Shown here: positions 52,101 to 61,100 of the stretch, in pieces
Position numbering within the stretch: the stretch's first letter is position 1
Layout: every line of letters begins with the position of its first letter
Made by a program: the position numbers and the translations under genes
The notes under the pieces: model-generated
The model's input: the letters and a program-made list of their open reading frames with translations, nothing else
Databases searched by the model: none
What the model was told of the DNA's origin: nothing
From: Owenia fusiformis
Taxonomy: Eukaryota; Annelida; Polychaeta; Sabellida; Oweniidae
DNA length: 64,000 nucleotides
NCBI GenBank assembly: GCA_903813345.2
Contig: CAIIXF020000008.1
Span: 11,993,278-12,057,277, forward strand
Direction of reading: 5' to 3'

Positions 52101-55100
52101 CAACCAAACTTCATTTGTTGGGATAATAAAATAACAGATCATTCAAAAATCAAAAGTAGCGTTCATGGACATGACAGAAAATAGATGGAAAATTCAAGAG
52201 ATTTCATTTTGTACAAACAGCTTTATAGTCTAGATGAAAACAAAGGATTTATTACTGAACCTTGTTTTGGAGTATATACAATGTTTTATTGCATTTTTTG
52301 ATAGTAAGACATGTCCTGGTCAAAAAGCCACAAATATGCAGTTGTGGAAGGTTGAGTGTTTTTTTCTATTGTCTTTTTAAAATTATGTAATATTTCTGAA
52401 AGGGGGCGTGGCACATTTGGTAGTATTCATGTATTTAAATGGAGTTAAAAATCCCTTATCAGTTATTTTTGTTTAATTTATGACTTGCAATATACATATC
52501 TACCTGTGAACATTCTCTCTCTGAAAAATACAGTAATTATGCAAATTAAGTCATTAAATCAACACTACCAGAACAATGTAAACTAAGTGCAGTAACGATT
52601 GTCTGATTTTTATAACGGGTTCACCTTTGGTAGAACAGAGATTTGGTATCATTGTAAAGCTAAAAATATAAATGTGTTACAAGTGGAGTTAATTTCACTT
52701 GAATAACATAACCCTAGATTAGAGTAGAATAAATATGATCTAGTATTTCAATTATGAGTATCGGGGTAAAAGAAGTGTACCACAACTGTGTTTTTATGCA
52801 TATTTTTTAACATTAACTCAATTTGATTATTTGTGCAATATAATACACTATGATATCAGTCTAAGCTTGTATTCGCGAATGCAACTAACGCGGTTGGCTA
52901 CCCGATTAACTTACTATTTTATGGGCAACTCATTTAGATATGAATAGTACCTGCCACTATTCCGCATTCATATTTAAATGAATTGGTCATAAAATAGTAG
53001 GTTAATCCGGTAGTCGCTAGCTGTTAGTTGCATTTGCAAATGTAAGCTTATGTTTTACTCTTACTTCAAAAGGTAGTATTATTAATCTATTGTCACCTGC
53101 TATAATTGAACCTAAACATATACAAGTATTTCATAACTTCAAAACAATTTCCAAAACAATAACCTTTAACATGTAATAGCAGATAGACTTGAAATTACAC
53201 ATTTAGTATTAAAGATGTCATTTTAAAAGCAAAAAAGGCTCCAAAACGTAATAAAATATGTAGTTTGGATGTTCATTTATGTCTGTGGATTATATTTTAT
53301 ACCACAAACACTTATAAATACCTGAAATTTGCAATAAAAGTGCCCAAAAATTGTTGTTTCGAAATTCCCCATTTTTCCTGTATCGCGCTAGTCACGTGAC
53401 CCTTACGCGTAGCAGGCAATGCCTAGTATTACAGATATTACAGTACATATTTCAACATGTTCAATATGGCAAACATCAGCGATTCTGACTCCCGGGTTCT
53501 GGGAAATGGCTATATATAAATCGGCGAGAGGGTGTTATTTAAGGAGGACAATTTAAGGAGGGGAAATATGTCCAAGTATGCCAGTAAAAGAGCAGATATG
53601 GACTTTAGACAAGTACTATGATGGAGAATCAACTAAAAAAATGTGCGTTCTGGAATGAAGACCCGTTGCCATTGACTGAGAATCCCAGCGATCCTATAAT
53701 CCTACTCAGTTTGAATTTAGACGCGGAAAACAGGTTATGAAAACGGGCTCTCTGCAAAGTTATCAAATTTAGAAAATATGGATCTTGTTTTTGAGTGGCT
53801 TAACAAGCATTCGGATACAAGACAAGGCGCTATCTCTTGTCAAATACACGCAGACTTGCAGTAAATTGGCCATTGCAAATTGCAAAATCAGATCGTCAAA
53901 TTAATCGCTTCGTTTTTAAACGTATGCTTCATATCTTCATCCAAAACTTTAGGATTCGATAGAGATAAGTTAAAACTTGTACAGGAAGAAATGGGAGATC
54001 CTACCTTAATTTAGAATCGCTGATTTCTCTGGACAAATTCCGAGAAGAAACTGTTCAACATCGCGATCAGCTCAGACTAAACTTACATGTCGTGCATGTC
54101 ACTCTGAACTCACGTGATAAAATACGGAATTTTGATTGGTTACTACTCGTGTTGTCATGACGCGAAAAACAATAGTAAACACTGAATATGTTAATGAACT
54201 GTCATATATGGAGCAATTGTCTTTCTGATTGGTTAACTTTACACGCCTCCTAAATGAATATAGTAGTCATAGTAAATGATTCATTGATAACTCTGAAAGC
54301 GGGCGTGACCAGCTTTATTTTGACACCAAATTCAAGATGTTTCAAATAAAAATGGCCTCGCAAGACGAGGTTGAAATATTGGCAGTTTGATACTGATATG
54401 GTCTACGATAGATCAAAATTGACTGCCCCGCGTCATATGTCACGTGAGCCTATATTTGTTGAAAAATGAAAGAGATAGTGACACTTTTTAATCTTAAGTT
54501 AATACCAATATTACAAACACATATCTATTTTTTTCATTAAATATTTATTTCTTCATTATACATACATTTGTTTTACACTGCATTGATTTATTTTTGCAAA
54601 ACCTTTGCTATTAGATCTTTAAAACAACTTTGCTTATGAAATCTTATATTTTACTTTATTCAACTAAAATTATTTAATGTTCCTTCATTTCTTTTTTTAA
54701 ATTGTAATATGTAATCCAGTTCATTCTGACACTAATCTTATTTTATTTAAGATTTAAATTTTAAAAATACACTTCATTATAGAATATTGATTCCAAAAGA
54801 TACCCGTTTCGTCATTGTGAATTCGTATCTTTTCAGAAAAAAACTATCATTCAGACTTGAATTAAATGGCCAATTAGTATTACTGTAGTAATGTTCTAAA
54901 CATGTTCTAGACACCCTGCTCTTGTTATAGATACGAACAGGACTAATACATACGCTACATATTAACACCGTAAATGATTGAATTCTATCTATTCATTTAA
55001 TTGCGATAACCTGTGTGGCATTTTGTCTTGTTAATGTTGGAAGATTATCTTTTAATGTAAAGTTGACATTAATTTTTGTCACTAGTTTGTCCATATGAGC

Positions 55101-58100
55101 CAACACTAATTGATCATAAAAGAGTATACCGTTTCTACCTTTCTCATTTATTAAATTGTAATGTAATCTATTTCATTCTGATACTAATCCTATTTTATTT
55201 AAGATTTAAATTCTAAAAATACACTTCGTTATAAAATATTGATTCAAAAGATACATCGTTGCTTCATTGTGAATAAGTAACTTTTCAGAAAAAAAAACTA
55301 TTATCAAGAATCAAATTAAATGGGCAAATACTATGTTTTAATATTCTGATGAAAGGATTTTGCTCCTTGACATCCCGCCCTTGTTTTAGATTTGAATGGG
55401 ACTACTATGCTACATAGGTCTACATGGACACAGTAAATGGTTAAATCCATTCTGATACTCATCACATATTTCTGCCTTCAACAAGAAATATGAAGGCCAT
55501 GATTTCTCATGATGGGCTAAATCTTACCTAATTTAATTCATGAACTTTTGAGAATTTTTGTATACTTTCTTCATGGTAGCATAAGTTTTGTGTGGCTGTG
55601 AGTCCAAGTGAAGTATGAAATTAGGCCACCAAACGCAAGGCCTTCTGTTATCAGGTGAGAATTGCTGCCATTTTTGCAATTTCTTGACTGTGACTGTATT
55701 TTAATTTGTGACTATTGAACTGTAATATTATGACATCACAGTGCTGAATGTCATAATTTGTACTTAGTAAACATCATGCTGAATAAATTTAACAATTTTC
55801 CAAACATTTTGATCATTTAAAAGAAAGAAATATTTATAAAATAACACTTTGGATATTTTCATAAGAGAAATTGGTACCTGCCCCACCCACCCCTACCCAC
55901 ATGTTGCTATAGCAACCATATTAAGACTCAATTATGATGCTGAAAATTCAGGATATAATAGATAAAACTTCAATTGTAATATACACAAAATTTCAGCTGA
56001 ATTGAAGAATATTAAAGAAAGTTAGAGCATATAGTGCATTACTTCTGGGACAACCCTCATAGACATGAAAAGGAATGACATAAGCCAGAAATATTCGAAA
56101 ATTGAAACAATTTTTTGTTAGGCTGCTCGCTTCATTGATTCTTTCTTAAAGTAATGATGTTAATTGTTGAGCAAGTGTAATCTTAATTTTTTGAAGGTGG
56201 AAAGAGTATTAGAATTAGTAATTTTATGAGGTAAAGTGTTCCACAGGTTTGACCCTGTCTTCTTTATAGGGTATTTTCCCATGTTTGTTCTGAACGTACT
56301 AGATCTAAGATTGTATATTTGTCTGGTTTGAACGTGAATTAGTGATTCTCAGTTTATATAATAAGGTTTTGTCTCTTGGAGCTGATGATTTCATCATAAT
56401 AAATTAATTACCCTACATACAATTCTGCTGATTTTTTCGTAATACATTTGTTGTATCTCTAGCTCAAGCTACTGAGGAATTGAAGATTCTACCTGATGCC
56501 TTTAGAAGGTTTTAGAGAAAACCTTAACTGTGAGGGCCTTTTGAACAACCCCCCCCCCCCCCCCCTTAGAGCTTCTAGGGCCAATATCCTGTATGCGAGT
56601 AGAAATAATCTTGATTTACGTCATTAAAAATTCACAATTCAGTCAAACTGATGTCATATTTGGAATCTACATGTAAAATTACATCTAGAAATGTGGTTTT
56701 GCAAAGAGTTTATCAATTATGAAAATTTATTTTTCTGAGAAAATGTGACTTCTAGGTCGGGGAGATTCCCAATAGACCCCATATTGTAAAACCACAAAAA
56801 GTGAAATATCTTTTCTTGTGTTGGGCAGATAATATTTTCTCTTACTGGACATATTTTAATTTGTATGACTATCACATACATAAGGGTAATGTGAAGAGCG
56901 AACCACTAAAACTGATGAATATTCAAGTTTAAAGGAATTTTGTAATACCCTGCCATGTTATTTCCCCCGAATCAGCCACCTGGTGTGAAACTGACTGCTT
57001 TACTAATTTGATGAAGTATTTTGCTGACATCAGCATATTATATTTTGAATAAAGTTGACATTTTAGTTAAAAGAGTAACCTTGTTCTTTGAAACATTAAG
57101 TTTTGACCATCCAAGTCCAAATATATGGTTGTAAATTGATTAGATATGTAAAATCAATTGAAATGAGAAAAATAACTATTACCGCTGACTCAGCACTTAA
57201 TCACGGCATTAATTTTTATCAGTTTCTCGGTTCAGTTTAAAGCTAATCATGTAAATATGACATGAAATCACTAGAACCATGTAAAAGCAAGTATATAAGT
57301 TCTTAAAAGTAGATTCTTAAAATTCCTCCTTATGGAATATTGCAAATTCTGCTGACCTTGCAGAAAAAATTGCTCAAGGTAACATTACTGCATATTTGTC
57401 TAATCTTCATCAGAACACATCAGACCAACATATTTTGCAATAAAACATTGTATATACTCCAAAACAACCCCCCCCCCTGGCTTTCTTCTAGACTATTAGC
57501 TTCTCATTGATTGTACTGAATCTGCAATTTCAGCAACCATGTATATCAAGGCCATGTCAAGGCCAACTAAGGTCAAATACAAGGACTGCATATAAAGACC
57601 CTTGTATAACTTTAGACATGTGCACAAATTGAAGATTATTGCTTCAAATGTTTGCCAATCTATTAGGCAATTCATTTGTATGGCCTGAGTGAGAAACAAC
57701 TAAATATCAAACCATCCAGAAAGACCATGCATTTTAATATGTGTATATATGTTTTGGGTTAACACATATAGTGAAACTTGGTTGTGGCTTGGATGTGGAT
57801 TAAGATTTATAAACAAATTGAAAAAAGAAATTGTTTGTCAACAAATACAAGGCAACCTCATATAAACAAATCAATAAAATATGTGTTCCAATAATCATTA
57901 ATATAAAAATATTGATATATTAAACTTTTAGAAAACATCATTTGAACTTCACTATTTTTCAGAGATGTCTATTTGAACTTCATTACAGCAGATGGATTTT
58001 TGGGCTGCATTTGCAAAACTTTTATGGTAATGAAAACAAATTACAATAACATTGGTATGATTTTTGCAATGTTTTAAATAATAGAGCATAACAAGTCATA

Positions 58101-61100
58101 TAAGTGCAGTAGGTGATTTATGAGCTGAAGTGACAATAAAATCATTACTCAAACCATAATTCTCAACATTGAAACATATCAAACATGGTTTCCATGGCAA
58201 CATTATATATTCAGTTGACGTCTCATATTTTAATGTATAAATTGACCCATCTTAAGTGGTTAATAAAAAAGGTTAGATTATAGTTGTTTTAGGTTTAGAA
58301 TTCTGTTCCACTTTAAATAATTTTCAAGTTCATACTTTTCTCATTTCCAAGGACCATATTACTGTATATGTAAAATGGATTATCATATGAATCTAACCCT
58401 ACAAAATCTTCAAAATTTGAGATGGGTGCAAAACCCTGTTGCTTTTATACAAGAGGGGCCTTGTTATGGCAGCATATTTAACCATATTATTACTTAGGAC
58501 TATTTCATGATATAATATTGAACTTGTCTTCAAATTTCTACAAAAAGAACATTTTCAAAGTTATTTACTTGTACTAGTTTACAATCTCCAATGATTTTTG
58601 AGTTTTCTGGAAAAAGTTGTTAAAATGAATAGTAACAAGAACATCCAGCTGCGGGCAGAGTTTTACATTTATCCAATTGAAAACATTTAAAAAATAAATT
58701 AAGTTTTTTTCAGCATCTCTGAATCAAGTAGGATTGGCTCCAATAGTTTCACTCTGAATATTCTGCCATATATAAAGATGTCATGGTTACCAAATTCAAA
58801 TTCAAACAGCCGCGATTTTGTACACTTCAGAATTTGAACAGACAAGATGTGATCAAAATATTGGTTCCAATCTTTTGGATTGTTGATTCTGAATTATAGT
58901 CAGTTACAATGTCTGAAAATAACGACATTTTGACATTTTTATTGTTGGAAAATATTGAGTTTAGCCCCTGGGAGCCAATCCTCCTTGGTCTCCTTATAAA
59001 GCACCCTATGCAGACAGAGCCTGTGGGAAATATTGGGTGCGGAGCATATGAGCGGCGGGTGCGGAGCTAACGGTTATTTTTGAATTTAAATTTGGGATAT
59101 TTCTGAAACTAAGCCGTTTTGGGACTTCAAATATACCAAGATATGTGTATTTGACACCAAATATCAATACAATTGTGAAAATAGTAGGGCAATTCATTCT
59201 ATAGCGACGCAGTGTGCCTTAAACCTTTCCCAGACCTATATATTTTGAAATTATCCTTTTAATACTGAGTCCCCAGCATTCATAAAAATGGTGTTCAAGG
59301 TGCACTATCTATACAAATTATTTTTGCATCTTGGAAGCCAGGCAGTATCTGTGTGATTTTATAAAAATTCGGAAATGTTCTTCAGATATGAGCCCCTCTA
59401 AATATTGGGTGCGGAGCAGCTCCATAAACGTAGCTCCGCACCCAATATTTAGAGGGGCTCATATCTGAAGAACATTTCCGAATTTTTATAAAATCACACA
59501 GATACTGCCTGGCTTCCAAGATGCAAAAATAATTTGCATGGGTAGTGTATATTGAACACCATTTTTTATGAATGCTGGGGACGCAGTATTAAAAGGATAG
59601 TCTCAAAATATATAGGTCTGGGAAATGTTTAAGGCATACTGCTTCGCTATAAAATGAATTGCACTACTATTTTCACAATTTTATTGATATTTGGTGTCAA
59701 ATACACATATCTTGGTATATTTGAAGTCCCAAAACGGCTTAGTTTCAGAAATATCCCAATTTTAAATTCAAAAATGACCGTTAGCTCCGCACCCTCCGCT
59801 CATTTGCGCCGCACCCAATATTTCCCACAGGCTCTGTCTGCATAGGGTGTAAAGGAATAGTATAAAACTCTCCCAACTAATACTGCTATTGCCATCTATC
59901 TTTCAATGTTTATATCAAGTCATTTATCGGAAGGAAAGTCAGTACTTACTTCACTGTCTTTATGTGTTGCCTCATGATTGTTTTTCCATTTACTTCCATT
60001 TGATGCTATGTTTTCATTTTTGTCTTCAGAATCTTCATCTGATGCCATTGATTCGCCAACCCTGGTTACACCTATAAGTGTACATGGTAGCGTAATGATT
60101 AAGATTGAATAATGACACAATCAAAATGAGACAATAACATGACTTGGTCATCACTATGTTTTCTTATCTTACAACTGGTTATCAGGTTATTCAAATGCAT
60201 AGATTCAAAGACATTCATATCAAGTAAAAGACATAAAAGATATCATATGATCATAAATTTTATGAATGATATGATTTCCATCCATAAATGGATACGATAA
60301 TGCACAAATGAGTGTAACAAGAAATACAAATATCCAAGTTTTTTTCAAATGTTTCATTACGTCTGATATGCCATTGTAAAGAAACTAACAAGGATTCCCT
60401 CAGTAACGGCGAGTGAAGCGGGAAGAGCCCAGCACCGAATAGCCCGGCCTCTGGTCGGCGCGAACTGTGTTGTTTAGGACAATGACACTTGACTTTATTT
60501 GAAGATTCAAGAAATTGTACATACAGGTCAATGCAAAAAACGTTCAGAATTTTACCTTTTGATTTAGTTGCAGATTTCACATTTCTTAGGCTCCGCCTTT
60601 TTGTAGGACTCTCAAATCTTCCAGTAGTATTAACAGTGCCAGTGTTTTTCATTCTTGTATTTTCTTTGAGTGTCCTATTACTTGATTTGTCAGATCTTTT
60701 CTGGCTAGATTTAACAGTTTTCAAACTCTGTCTTGGATCTTTTGGAATTTTGTTTTTAGAAATAGATGACAATGCTTGAACCTTACTGGATGGTTTTGAT
60801 GCGCCTATGATGCTAAAATTATGTTCACTATCATCTGAGTCAAGATTATTTTCAGTTTCATCAAAGTCAAAATTATTTTTATTATCATCAGAGTCAGAAT
60901 TAGTCTCATCTGGTAGAACAACTCTAGTTTTACTGTTATCTGGATTAGCTTCGCTTTGACGTTTCTGCACACTTTTCTTATGACTCTCGCGGTTTGTAGA
61001 AGTAATATCATCGAGATGGAGGTGATCTTTTAGACTACGGGGTCTACGACGATCTCTTTTAGTATTCAGAGGGGTTATGACATCATCTGTTTCCACATTG

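Larger units (their letters stand above)
30435..59949. other. Giant MIS18BP1 intron hosting four GT49 genes and many transposons
   Basis: From the acceptor of the first SANTA exon to the donor of the acidic exon at 59950. Within it 30435-31578 and 32158-32976 show no gene or clear repeat. Everything else supported is listed separately. No additional MIS18BP1 exon was recognised. Confidence 0.7.

Noticed and set aside
59006-59845. Two 63-codon frames in opposite directions
   Set aside because: They are mirror images created by the palindrome, with no family similarity.
60260-60555. The long minus-strand frame of MIS18BP1 exon 3 stays open to 60260
   Set aside because: The frame past 60555 is intronic read-through over the 28S fragment; a good donor (AAAAG|GTAAAA) and the phase-matched next exon at 60071 show where the exon ends.
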